From assembly GCF_036985595.1 (NCBI RefSeq), contig NZ_BTPU01000010.1, positions 1 to 64,000 on the forward strand: 64,000 nucleotides of DNA, in the 5' to 3' direction. This document shows positions 18,150-26,907 of the stretch, piece after piece. Made by a program: the position numbers and the translations under genes. The stretch's first letter is position 1, and each line of letters opens with the position of its first letter. This DNA comes from Vallitalea maricola (lineage in GTDB: Bacteria > Bacillota > Clostridia > Lachnospirales > Vallitaleaceae). The notes under the pieces were generated by a model. It was not told the origin of the DNA and searched no databases. It worked only from the letters and a program-made list of their open reading frames with translations.

Positions 18150-18224
18150 CTATATCATACCTATAATCTCTAAAATAAAGTCATAGAGAGCAGTATCCAA
18201 CTTATTAGAATGTAAAGCAGTCAT
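18150..18224 (-). CDS. Possible 24-codon leader peptide before the ABC-F gene
   Basis: A minus-strand ATG-to-TAG frame encodes MTALHSNKLDTALYDFILEI followed by IGMI. Its stop is 8 bases before the terminator stem. This arrangement is typical of ABC-F attenuators, where ribosome stalling on a leader frees the gene. Against it, no clear ribosome binding site precedes the ATG. A second out-of-frame mini-frame (MTLF) lies within it. The function is inferred from position only. Confidence 0.3.
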   Translation of the reverse strand: MTALHSNKLDTALYDFILEIIGMI

Positions 18225-18449
18225 ATAATAGTCACACTATATATATAATTTCAAACTAGTTCTTAGCTAAAAATGCACAAAGATATTGTATTCCATAGAT
18301 TCAAATTATTATATAAATCTAAACAAATCTTATTACACATCTATTAAATTATTTCTTATCTAGCTAAAAACATAATATTCATTTTTGTCTCCTTTTCATT
18401 CTTTTATTTATTATTATATTATCAACCTATAATTAATTTGTCAATAACT

Positions 18450-19808
18450 TTAAATTAAAATAAATGATAATATCACTACTACAGCAAATGTTACAAGTCC
18501 TTGAATCAGTGTTGCCATTGTATGGGATTTATATGCTGTAGATACATCCATTCCGCTGAATTCTGTTACGACCCAGAAGAAACTATCGTTGGCATGAGAT
18601 ACTGTCATAGCACCAGCACCAATAGCCATAACTGTTAATACACTTCCCATTGTTGATTGAAGTCCTAATGCCCCTAATAGTGGTGCTACAAGAGCGGATG
18701 TAGTTACAAGTGCAACAGTCGAAGAACCTTGTGCTGTTTTTAATGCAGCTGCTATTATAAATGGTAATAAAATTCCTAGATTATATGTTGCTAATGTTTC
18801 GCCTAAATAACTCCCAATAGGAGTAGCTTTAAGAACAGCTCCAAGTGCTCCACCTGCTCCAGTTACCATAATAATTATAGCAGCACTTTTAAGACCTTCT
18901 CCAACCCATCCTGTTAAAGTTTCTTCATTTAACTTAGGTAATAATAGTAATGAGAAGAAGAATCCTATAACTAATGCATTTATTGGTTTACCAAGAAAAG
19001 CAAAGAAAGTATACGCTGAACCTTGACCAAATGGCTGAGTTGGGAAATTAGCTATTGATCCAAGAGTGATTAAGATAATAGGAATTACTATAGGTGCAAA
19101 AGCTTTCCATGCACTTGGCAATTTACCATATTTTTCTTTGATTTCTTCATATGAAAATTGTAATTTTTCTTCATCTTCTTTTGAACGATATTTTTTACCA
19201 GCAATCTTAGCCCAAAAATAACCTGCAAGCATACCTATCAACGCTATAAATATACCTATTAGTATAACTAGACCAAGTTTATCTTCAAGTCCTAAATTTC
19301 CTGCGGCTGCTATTGGTCCAGGAGTTGGAGGCACAAATGTATGTGTAGCATATAATCCTGTTGCCAATGCAACAGTCATCATAACCGATGATGCCTTTGT
19401 TCTTTTCGCAAGTGATTTTTTAAGAGAAGATAGAATAACAAAACCAGAGTCACAAAATACTGGAATAGATACAATATATCCGATGATACTCATTGCAAGT
19501 CCAGGTCGTTTTTCACCAACTACTTTTAGCACTGTATCTGCCATAGTTATAGCAGCTCCAGATTTTTCTAATATTGTACCAATAATAGTTCCTAATATAA
19601 TAACAATACCAATATAATTAAGTATTCCGCCAAATCCGCTTCTAATTGTAGAACCGATTTCTAGCACTGGCATTCCTGCTGCTAAAGCAATTCCATAAGA
19701 AGTAATTAATAATGCGATAAATGGGTGAATTTTAAGCTTAGAGGTAGCCAATACAATAAAAGCAATACCTAGTAATAAGATTAGAATTAATACTGGTCCT
19801 TGAACCAT
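18450..19808 (-). CDS. GntP-family gluconate/glycerate permease
   Basis: A 452-residue inner-membrane protein with about 12-14 helices. GntP-family marks include PGPIAAAGNLG, the GSSTVALVTTSALVAPLL segment and SHANDSFFWVVTEFSGMD near the C-terminus. The family imports gluconate, glycerate and related hydroxy acids with protons. Linkage to glycerate kinase (100 bp upstream on the same strand) and a CdaR-type regulator points to glycerate as substrate. The ribosome site AGGAGGG is strong. No glucarate or galactarate enzymes are in the window. Confidence 0.92.
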   Translation of the reverse strand: MVQGPVLILILLLGIAFIVLATSKLKIHPFIALLITSYGIALAAGMPVLEIGSTIRSGFGGILNYIGIVIILGTIIGTILEKSGAAITMADTVLKVVGEKRPGLAMSIIGYIVSIPVFCDSGFVILSSLKKSLAKRTKASSVMMTVALATGLYATHTFVPPTPGPIAAAGNLGLEDKLGLVILIGIFIALIGMLAGYFWAKIAGKKYRSKEDEEKLQFSYEEIKEKYGKLPSAWKAFAPIVIPIILITLGSIANFPTQPFGQGSAYTFFAFLGKPINALVIGFFFSLLLLPKLNEETLTGWVGEGLKSAAIIIMVTGAGGALGAVLKATPIGSYLGETLATYNLGILLPFIIAAALKTAQGSSTVALVTTSALVAPLLGALGLQSTMGSVLTVMAIGAGAMTVSHANDSFFWVVTEFSGMDVSTAYKSHTMATLIQGLVTFAVVVILSFILI

Positions 19809-19908
19809 TCAAAACCCTCCTAATTATTAATATATTTTTATTTAGATAATAAACAATTAAACTCATTCTTATATACTGTAATAAGTTAAAGCCGTAAAGT
19901 TTGTTTGT

Positions 19909-21048
19909 TCAATTATATAATTTTATCACCTTCATTATTCGTTCTATTGCTTGAAGTAATAATATATCTGCATTTTTTATTGCATAATCCAGATTATGTG
20001 GTCCGTCCATAATTGTAAAAATAGAATCAATACCATATTCATAGACTCTATCTGCATCCTTACCAATTGAACCTACTACAGCAATAACTGGTACATCATA
20101 TTTTTTTGCTGTTTTTGCAACACCAACAGGTAATTTACCATTGACAGTCTGATAATTGATTTCTCCTTCACCTGTAATTACTAAATCAAATGTGAAATCA
20201 TTAAAATACTTTTCTAGATTGATTATATCCTTAATTATTTCAAATCCTGGTTTTAATGTTGCATCAAAGAAAGCTAGAAGTCCTGCACCTAATCCACCAG
20301 CTGCTCCTGAACCTTCAATATCCTTTACATCTTTACCGAAATCATTTTTGATAATTGAAGCAAAATTAGCCAATACATCATCTAGTAATGGTAATTGCTC
20401 CTTAGATGCACCTTTTTGAGGTCCATAGATGTAACTTGCACCATTAGGTCCACACAAAGGATTATTAACATCACAAGCTACAAGAAAATTGACCTCATCA
20501 AGTCTCTTATCCTTATTACTTGTATCAATATGGTGTAAATCCTTTAAACCTATAGCACCTCTTTGAATCTTATTACCTTCTTCGTCCAATAGCTTGAAGC
20601 CAAGAGCTTCCATCATTCCTGCTCCGCCATCATTAGTAGCACTACCACCAATACCTAATATTATTGTAGTACAACCTTTATCAATAACTTTTTTAACTAA
20701 TTCTCCTGTTCCATAAGTAGTTGTGTATAATGGATTCTTTTTGTCTACAGGTACCAGTGGTAAACCTGAAGCACTTGCCATTTCTATAACTGCCGTTTTA
20801 TCGTCACCTAATAATCCGTATTTAGCTTTTACTGGCTTTCCGATGGGATCAGTAACTGTTTCGTATAATATACTTCCTTTTGTATTATAGACCAGTGCTT
20901 CAACTGTACCTTCACCACCATCTGCCATAGGACATGTAACAACATTGGCTTTAGGAAAAACATTGGTAACCGCTTTTTTAGCTACGTCACAATATTTCTC
21001 TGCTGACAAACTACCTTTAAATGAATCAGGAGCAATAAGAATATCCAT
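19909..21048 (-). CDS. Glycerate kinase
   Basis: A 379-residue cytoplasmic kinase of the GarK/GlxK (glycerate kinase type 2-phospho-forming) family. It begins MDILIAPDSFKGSLSA and shows the hallmark ILGIGGSATNDGGAGMMEALG (about residues 128-148) and LVITGEGEINYQT. It converts imported glycerate to phosphoglycerate for glycolysis. It is preceded by AAAGGAGGTG and followed by the GntP permease, and lies downstream of the CdaR-type regulator, separated from it by a terminator. The three genes form a compact glycerate module. Confidence 0.95.
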   Translation of the reverse strand: MDILIAPDSFKGSLSAEKYCDVAKKAVTNVFPKANVVTCPMADGGEGTVEALVYNTKGSILYETVTDPIGKPVKAKYGLLGDDKTAVIEMASASGLPLVPVDKKNPLYTTTYGTGELVKKVIDKGCTTIILGIGGSATNDGGAGMMEALGFKLLDEEGNKIQRGAIGLKDLHHIDTSNKDKRLDEVNFLVACDVNNPLCGPNGASYIYGPQKGASKEQLPLLDDVLANFASIIKNDFGKDVKDIEGSGAAGGLGAGLLAFFDATLKPGFEIIKDIINLEKYFNDFTFDLVITGEGEINYQTVNGKLPVGVAKTAKKYDVPVIAVVGSIGKDADRVYEYGIDSIFTIMDGPHNLDYAIKNADILLLQAIERIMKVIKLYN

Positions 21049-21169
21049 TTTGCACCTCCTTTACTTAATTATAGTTTTGTAAAAATAATTAACAAAACTG
21101 TCCTTTGCTCTCTAATATTATAATACATTTTCACCAATACCTCTTTATACACTCACTATAAAAAAGCAC

Positions 21170-21200
21170 ATAAAATTTGTTTCTTGGGTACAAATTTTAT
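21170..21200 (-). terminator. Terminator of the CdaR-type regulator gene
   Basis: The minus-strand stem ATAAAATTTGT/ACAAATTTTAT is followed by GTGCTTTTTTA. It lies 27 bp past the regulator's stop codon and separates it from the glycerate kinase gene. Confidence 0.75.
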
Positions 21201-21226
21201 CTATCTTTACTTTTTATGTTATATCA

Positions 21227-22420
21227 TCATACATTATCCGTATCTTTTGTTTGATAGTATTTTACATATAGATATATTAAATGCAGCAATAACCTATCTG
21301 ATTCATTATGCAGTGGATTGATATTAAACAGTTCTTTCAATTTATTCAATCTGAATACAATTGTATTCCTATGCACAAATAGATCCTGTGATGCTTTTAT
21401 CAAATTCATATTGTTTTTTATTAGAGCCTGCATTGTCAGAAGCATTTCATCATTATTATTGACCTTCTTAACGAAAGGTCCCAAAAAATAATCCATCTTC
21501 TCTTTATCTATACTAGCAAAAAGAAGTTCGAAAACATGATCTCTAGCAAATATGGTTTCATTTTTTTTATTCATCAAGTTACCATAATTAATCATTGCTT
21601 TTGCTTCTTCATAACTTTTATTATAACCATACATAGAAGGATGATACGTACCCACCCCAAATAATAATTCAACTTCTATATTACCAAAACTTGATTTTAT
21701 GTTATCAATATACTCCATAAGTTCTTTTTTTACATTTTCAGAATCTGTTTTATTAAGGGTTTTAAATATTATTATCTTATTAATGGTTACATAGGATGAT
21801 ATATCCTGCTTATTATGTTTTTTTGTACCTTTAATATTATTCAACACATACTCCTTAACTTTTTCCTTATTGAGTAATGGATTCTTTTTAACAATAGAAT
21901 CCAAATTCTGAATCTGGATTAGACATACAACTCTAGGTATATTCAAATCATAACCTAATTTAGAACCCCAATGAACAGTAGACGACCATTCTTCATCTGT
22001 ATTCATGGTCAATAGTTTATTTATGAAAAATGTCTTTTGACTTTGATGAAAATATACTCTTTCCTTCAAAGCTTGTTGTTCTAGCATCAATTCTGTTGAC
22101 ATCCTTACTATTTCTGCCGCATTCTCAATTTCTTTTGGTGCTCCTGTTATACCTATTACACCAGCAACTTCATTATTATAATAAAAAGGCATGTTAATCC
22201 CTTGTTTGACACCTTCATATTTGTTTTCATCATTTTCATATATGTCTATTCTCAACTTTTTATTTATTACTTCTTCAGCTACCTTATGAAAAGTGCCAAT
22301 CCTTTCTTTGTTCCCACTTGCAATGATGACACCTGATTCATTCATAATATTTATGTTATATCCAAGATTCTTCATGATGTTATCTACTAATTTTTGTGCT
22401 AACTCGTGATTTAATAACAT
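21227..22420 (-). CDS. CdaR/PucR-type sugar diacid regulator
   Basis: A 397-residue transcription factor. Residues 1-130 are the diacid-recognition domain (VDNIMKNLGYNINIMNESGVIIASG, then GVIGITG), the middle is GGDEF-like, and the C-terminus is the PucR-type helix-turn-helix with IKASQDLFVHRNTIVFRLNKL. CdaR senses glycerate, glucarate or galactarate in E. coli and activates the corresponding genes. Next to a glycerate kinase and GntP permease, the likely ligand is glycerate. The ribosome site (AAGGAG) is about 13 bases from the ATG, slightly far. The palindromic repeat copy B lies 118 bp upstream. Confidence 0.9.
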   Translation of the reverse strand: MLLNHELAQKLVDNIMKNLGYNINIMNESGVIIASGNKERIGTFHKVAEEVINKKLRIDIYENDENKYEGVKQGINMPFYYNNEVAGVIGITGAPKEIENAAEIVRMSTELMLEQQALKERVYFHQSQKTFFINKLLTMNTDEEWSSTVHWGSKLGYDLNIPRVVCLIQIQNLDSIVKKNPLLNKEKVKEYVLNNIKGTKKHNKQDISSYVTINKIIIFKTLNKTDSENVKKELMEYIDNIKSSFGNIEVELLFGVGTYHPSMYGYNKSYEEAKAMINYGNLMNKKNETIFARDHVFELLFASIDKEKMDYFLGPFVKKVNNNDEMLLTMQALIKNNMNLIKASQDLFVHRNTIVFRLNKLKELFNINPLHNESDRLLLHLIYLYVKYYQTKDTDNV

Positions 22421-22537
22421 ATTGGTTAATGCTCCTTTGACTATTAGGATTTATATCTTGTACTAATGTTATCTATTAATTAATGTGTAGTCAAGGATTT
22501 AAGTTACTCTATTTTATTGAAATATAATTATATTGCT

Positions 22538-22682
22538 AGTAAGTCAGTAAAAGTGATTTGTTCTGACTTGGTTATTGCAAAATAGCATATGTATATGTTT
22601 CGCCAGCTACTTGCTCGTCCTGAGCAAAAAGCTGGGTTCGGCGTCCTGCCTCACTACTTCACATATACATATGCTATTTTGC
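22538..22682 (-). repeat. Palindromic repeat element, copy B
   Basis: Inverted copy of the element at 184-330. The 106-bp core (22577-22682) again has perfect 22-bp arms, and the small GTCAG/CTGAC hairpin flanks it at 22543-22567. Relative to copy A, each arm differs once at the mirrored position (T-A to C-G), so pairing is kept. Loop length and a few core bases vary. The surrounding 22421-22899 gap holds nothing else but the hairpin at 22804-22833. Confidence 0.8.
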
Positions 22683-22803
22683 TTGTATTCCCCTTCAATA
22701 TAATCACAACACTTTTTCTTCTAAGTTAGCTTAACTATTGGCTACTTCATATTTTATTATAAGAATATGTGGTAAATCAGGTCAAATTGCTACAAAGCAA
22801 AAA

Positions 22804-22833
22804 ACTGCAAGTTGAATTTTTCCAACTTACAGT
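22804..22833 (-). terminator. Terminator of the purine-salvage operon
   Basis: The minus-strand stem ACTGTAAGTTGG.../...TTCAACTTGCAGT is followed by TTTTTTGC. It lies 67 bp past the phosphoribosyltransferase stop codon, and its sequence closely resembles the hairpin at 18112-18141. Confidence 0.75.
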
Positions 22834-22899
22834 AATTAGATTATAGCATATTTATTTTAATCAATTAGCATAACAGTTTATAATGCATTTATCATTCAT

Positions 22900-23454
22900 T
22901 TATTGAGTTTCACCATTCTTAAATAATGGTAGTTTTCCTAAGAAAATTATGTCATCACGGTTAGCGGCATCTCCTTCAGCCAATATTGCAGCTTTTCCAA
23001 CTACTTGTCCTCCTGCTTTATTGACCAAATCTTCTATAGCCATAATGGATTCTCCTGTACTGATTACATCATCTATGATTACAACTCTCTTATCTTTTAA
23101 TAACTTAACTTCGTCTTTGTCAAGACATAATAATTGTTCTTTTTGAGTTGTTATTGATACTACTTTTGTTACTAAAGGATCTTTCATATAAGGTTTAAGA
23201 CTTTTTCTTGCTACAATATATTTTTTCATATTCTTTTGCTTAGCTATTTCATATATCAACGGAATTCCTTTAGCTTCTGCAGTAATTAAAATATCTGCTT
23301 CAGGCAGTTTTTCTGCTAAATGTTTCCCTGCTGTCTCCACTATTTCAGTATCACCAAGTATTACAAAACTTGCTATTTTCAAGTTTTCATTGATTTGCAT
23401 TATTGGCAAATTCCTTTTCAGACCACATACCTCTAATGTATATGTATTTCCCAT
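22900..23454 (-). CDS. Purine phosphoribosyltransferase (Apt/Xpt-like)
   Basis: A 184-residue type I phosphoribosyltransferase with the PRPP-binding loop VVIIDDVISTGES at about residue 120 and a flexible-loop region ARKSLKPYM. It would join a purine base to PRPP. It resembles the adenine/xanthine phosphoribosyltransferase group; the exact base cannot be read from sequence. It lies just downstream of an NCS2 base permease on the same strand, so the pair imports and salvages a purine. I place the start at the ATG at 23454 (TYTLEVCGLKRNLP follows), which has AAAGG 12 bases upstream; a GTG at 23475 and an ATG at 23466 are less well placed. Confidence 0.85.
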   Translation of the reverse strand: MGNTYTLEVCGLKRNLPIMQINENLKIASFVILGDTEIVETAGKHLAEKLPEADILITAEAKGIPLIYEIAKQKNMKKYIVARKSLKPYMKDPLVTKVVSITTQKEQLLCLDKDEVKLLKDKRVVIIDDVISTGESIMAIEDLVNKAGGQVVGKAAILAEGDAANRDDIIFLGKLPLFKNGETQ

Positions 23455-23523
23455 ATTATCGTACATCCTTTCCACAAAACATTACTCAAAATACTGTAAT
23501 TTATATTTTATAATTCTTAAGTA

Positions 23524-24576
23524 TTATAATCCTATAATACCCGATAACATTTTCATAATCAATCCTGCAACCATACCAAAAAATGGGTCAGTTATTGCAG
23601 TTACTGTCATTGTGATACCACCTACTAAAGAATCTTGTCCTAGAGATACGGCAGCATTAACTGGAACCGTTACCCAAGCACCTAGTACAAAAAGGAAACC
23701 TGCAATGGATTCACTTGGTACATATTTTCCGATTTTAGGTAATAGACCTGATAGTAATATTACAGCCATAAGTACCATCATTCCAACTCCTGCCCAAACA
23801 GCATGAGGTGCACTAGCTGTAGCAGAGATTATTGACTCAACTGGACCTCCGCCAAAAAGTGAAGATGACATATCAGCCAAACTACTTATTACTGCTAGTT
23901 GATCGAGATTAACACTTTTACCAGCAATACTTCCAGTTATATTACCAAAAGCTATATTAGCACCAATATTAAGACAAACCATTGATAATGCTCCTCTTAT
24001 GATGGAAGTATTCAGTATTGGTTTTTGAAACTTAATTTTATCATTTTCATTAGCCATTATTCCAGTATCTTGTTTCATCACTCTAGAAGCTACACTTGAT
24101 AAAATTACAGAAATAGCAATGGTATAAACTAAATCTTTTGTTAATAAATATGTAAGAAATGCAGAAGCTATAGAAACAATACCAATTATTCTATTTTTTC
24201 TACACATATCAATAGAAACACGAGCTAACATAATACCTACACCAGCCATCATACCACTAGTAATTACTGGTCCAATAAAATCTACAATAGTTCCTAGGAA
24301 TCCAAAAACTCCAATAAGTGCCATAATAACACCACCATAAAATATCATGGATAATCTTTCTCTCATATTCTTACCCATAGTACCGGCTATTGTAATTGTC
24401 TCAGCTTGAAAAGATATTGGAGCTACAGAACCAACTATACTATTACCTACTGCCCCTGTTAAAAATGCAAAAGCAGTGGGTATTGACGCAAAACCGAACG
24501 TTAACGCTAAAAGTCCTTGAGGTAATCCATTCAAAATAACACTGAAAACGGCTAATAAATCTTTAATAAAATCCAT
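23524..24576 (-). CDS. NCS2-family purine base permease
   Basis: A 350-residue membrane protein, shorter than the usual 430-residue NCS2 permeases. It contains SFQAETITIAGTMG and the FGGGPVESIISATASAPHAVWAG segment that corresponds to the family's substrate-binding region. It likely carries a purine base (guanine, hypoxanthine, xanthine or adenine) by proton symport. It shares an operon with the phosphoribosyltransferase 69 bp downstream. The leader shows no purine-riboswitch core that I can find. The ribosome site is AAAGGAG. Confidence 0.85.
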   Translation of the reverse strand: MDFIKDLLAVFSVILNGLPQGLLALTFGFASIPTAFAFLTGAVGNSIVGSVAPISFQAETITIAGTMGKNMRERLSMIFYGGVIMALIGVFGFLGTIVDFIGPVITSGMMAGVGIMLARVSIDMCRKNRIIGIVSIASAFLTYLLTKDLVYTIAISVILSSVASRVMKQDTGIMANENDKIKFQKPILNTSIIRGALSMVCLNIGANIAFGNITGSIAGKSVNLDQLAVISSLADMSSSLFGGGPVESIISATASAPHAVWAGVGMMVLMAVILLSGLLPKIGKYVPSESIAGFLFVLGAWVTVPVNAAVSLGQDSLVGGITMTVTAITDPFFGMVAGLIMKMLSGIIGL

Positions 24577-24777
24577 AATTTTGTCTCCTTTATAATGTCT
24601 ACTTCTAATATTATAACGTTATTTTATTTCCGAACATTTTAATCAAATTACAAAATAATGTTCTAAAGGTTATTATATGGCATATTCATATTTTTTTCAA
24701 CATAAATTTATTTTAAATTATTATATTTCTGTAACTCTTAACAAAATTACTTGTTAATTATACTAAAGCATTAAAAA

Positions 24778-24809
24778 ACCTTATCAGTAAAAAATTTTAC
24801 CGATAAGGT
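24778..24809 (-). terminator. Terminator of the YitT-family gene
   Basis: The minus-strand stem ACCTTATCGGTAAAA/TTTTACTGATAAGGT with one mismatch is followed by TTTTTTAATG, 121 bp past the YitT-family stop. Between them the minus strand is open for about 48 codons without an initiator; see the rejected list. Confidence 0.8.
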
Positions 24810-24929
24810 ATGAATATGTTTGATATAACTTCTAAAACTGATAATACTAAGGGCACCAACCATACCATTAGCTGTTACTGCTAAATATCTATAGGTAGAT
24901 GATTTAATGTCAGGCGGAAAAAACCTTTA

Positions 24930-25760
24930 CTAATCACTGAATCCTCCACCAAATACCTCAATACTCTCAGTCACATAAACAAAACTATTATCATCTAGTT
25001 GGGAAACATATTTTTTTAGAGTTATCAATTCTTGATTAGTCACTACTGCCTTAATCATCATTTTTTTTCTAACTTTATATGTTCCTACGCAGGGTACAAA
25101 AGTAACTCCTCTATTTAGTTTTTTATGTATGAACTCTGTAATTTCAAGAAAATTATCTGATATAATGTTCACACAATACTCTCGTCTTGTACCAAGAATA
25201 ATATAATCAGTAACTTTACCTGCAATATAAATACTTATAAGAGAATAAATAATACATGTAATATCACCATAAGTAAGTGATGAAGTCAAAATGCAAAAGT
25301 TAAGTACGGTAAAGAAGGTTCCTATAGTGATACCTTTTTTCTCTTTTAGATACATACCAACTATTGCTTCTGGACCATTTGCCGCACCTTCCCTGATTAT
25401 CATTCCTCCTGACACCCCAAACAGTACTCCAGATACAATAGCTGCTACAATGGGGTCTGTATAAAACTCAGGAACAAAATTTCCAACGATTCCTATAAAA
25501 AATGTAAACAATCCAAAACAAAAAGCTGCATAGAACACCAACTTTCTATTATACTTAAAGAAAGCCCAGATGATAACAGGACAACATAACCCTATTAATA
25601 TCAATTGAATATTTACATTTGTCAAATTATTAATTACAGTGGCTAAACCACCAAATCCTCCACCTATCAAATCATTAGGCAATAATATCTGATGAAAGGC
25701 TATTGCCGAAATTAATTGTCCAATAATAATAATCAAGTAATGTTTAATCATCTTTAGCAT
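24930..25760 (-). CDS. YitT-family membrane protein (DUF161 + DUF2179)
   Basis: A 276-residue protein. Five or six membrane helices, with the family's LPNDLIGGGFGGLATVI and FGVSGGMIIREGAANGPEAI segments, precede a soluble C-terminal DUF2179 domain (about residues 195-272) that includes GVTFVPCVGTY and ends near VFGGGF. The function of YitT proteins is not established. It is one of three proteins in this window with a DUF2179-type domain. The ribosome site AAAGGAG is good, and the gene is monocistronic. Confidence 0.9.
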   Translation of the reverse strand: MLKMIKHYLIIIIGQLISAIAFHQILLPNDLIGGGFGGLATVINNLTNVNIQLILIGLCCPVIIWAFFKYNRKLVFYAAFCFGLFTFFIGIVGNFVPEFYTDPIVAAIVSGVLFGVSGGMIIREGAANGPEAIVGMYLKEKKGITIGTFFTVLNFCILTSSLTYGDITCIIYSLISIYIAGKVTDYIILGTRREYCVNIISDNFLEITEFIHKKLNRGVTFVPCVGTYKVRKKMMIKAVVTNQELITLKKYVSQLDDNSFVYVTESIEVFGGGFSD

Positions 25761-25869
25761 TTTTGTGCTCCTTTATTGTAGTATTTCATATCCCTTTTCA
25801 CCCTATAATGCAATGAAAAGCAAATGCTATTATTTACTATAATCAACATTTGCCACTAAATAAAGCTAT

Positions 25870-26235
25870 TTATCTATTTATTTTTGCTCCAAATGGAATA
25901 AGTGCAAGTCTAGCGAACTTAAAATGCTGTAACCCAAATGGAATACCAACAACAGTAATACAAAAAATCAATCCCACAATTAAGTGTAGTATACATAATT
26001 CCCAGCCAAACAACATAATCCATAGTATATTACCAGCAAGACCAAATATGCCAAAATTACCTATGTTTACATCTGACCCAAAGGGCCATAATACAAAATT
26101 AGAAATCTTGAAGCATTGCCTGCCGAATGGTATAAGAACAATGGTAATACATAATATCAGCCCAGCTATAAACCATAAAATAGAACTGATTAATCCACCA
26201 AATACTATCCATATCAAGTTACCAAGAAAGCTCAT
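25870..26235 (-). CDS. YccF-domain inner-membrane protein
   Basis: A 121-residue protein made of two repeats of a YccF-type hydrophobic unit (LGNLIWIVFGG...CITIVLIPFGRQCFK and LAGNILWIMLFG...CITVVGIPFGLQHFK), each with two membrane helices and an IPFG.Q..K motif. The domain is common and of unknown function. The strand-opposed open frame over this gene is a shadow caused by its repeated composition. It is monocistronic, with ribosome site AAGGGGG. Confidence 0.88.
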   Translation of the reverse strand: MSFLGNLIWIVFGGLISSILWFIAGLILCITIVLIPFGRQCFKISNFVLWPFGSDVNIGNFGIFGLAGNILWIMLFGWELCILHLIVGLIFCITVVGIPFGLQHFKFARLALIPFGAKINR

Positions 26236-26508
26236 TGATGTCGTCCCCCTTACAAATAAACTGGTACATTTCTTTATTAGTATAAAGTATTAACGTTTCT
26301 TTGTAAATGTTAAAATAATTAGAATTCAATTAAACCTATTCCATAAAATTATACCTTCTATTAGAATTACTATCTTAAACAAGTATAATAGATTTACCTC
26401 ACTTTTGCTGGACATAATTACATTAAACTTTTGTCGAACATATGTCAAATAATTAAATTCCTTGCTTTTATCTCATCTAAAAGTTACAATATATAGGGGT
26501 GATAAATA

Positions 26509-26838
26509 ATGAAATATCTACAAAATTTTTTGTCATTGGGAAAAATGACAGTCTCTAATGTAATCCATAAAATATTTTATATAGGAGCATTAATAGTAGC
26601 CTATAAATCATTTATGTTTGCAAGAGTGATTTATATTACTTGTACATATGAAAAAATGGTTCGTCATATTGAAGGCAGGAATACGTATTCATATACTTCT
26701 ACAACCGTGAATAATGCACCGTTAGCGGTACTTGGATTTATAATATATTTTATTGTAATCCTAATTCTATGGAAATTAATCTGTGAACTACTATTAAAAT
26801 TCTTCACATATTTTGAATTACAAGACAAAGATTATTAG
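26509..26838 (+). CDS. Small membrane protein resembling the DUF4282 family
   Basis: A 109-residue protein. It starts FLSLGKMTVSNVIHKIFYIGALI and ends LWKLICELLLKFFTYFELQDK, matching the family pattern of an N-terminal F-L-S-F-D-K-M segment, two membrane helices and a closing CEL...F...E motif. A 40-residue loop rich in Tyr, Thr and Ser separates the helices. The function is unknown. GGGGTGATAAATA precedes the start. The UPF0316 gene follows 69 bp downstream on the same strand and may be co-transcribed. Confidence 0.65.
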   Translation: MKYLQNFLSLGKMTVSNVIHKIFYIGALIVAYKSFMFARVIYITCTYEKMVRHIEGRNTYSYTSTTVNNAPLAVLGFIIYFIVILILWKLICELLLKFFTYFELQDKDY

Positions 26839-26907
26839 AATAAAAAAAATCCATATACACATATTAAATAATAATATTGATAATTAATCATACCTAAGGA
26901 AGATTTC

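Noticed and set aside
184..22682. Palindromic elements as targets of the REP transposase at 51896
   Set aside because: GTAG occurs in the core, but the arms are much longer than typical REP palindromes and the transposase is 29 kb or more away; no direct link can be shown from two copies.
24577..24700. Purine riboswitch before the NCS2 permease
   Set aside because: TATTATATGG at 24671-24680 is reminiscent of it on the wrong strand, but the paired P1/P3 and loop sequences are missing.
24772..24917. Minus-strand open frame after the YitT gene (contains SSTYRYLAVTANGMVGALS)
   Set aside because: It has no start codon or ribosome site near its left end, runs through the terminator hairpin, and I recognise no family. 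It could be a remnant, but the support is too weak.
25850..26293. Plus-strand open frame opposite the YccF gene
   Set aside because: It is a mirror of the YccF repeats: the protein has no family resemblance and no ribosome site, while the minus-strand gene has clear motifs.
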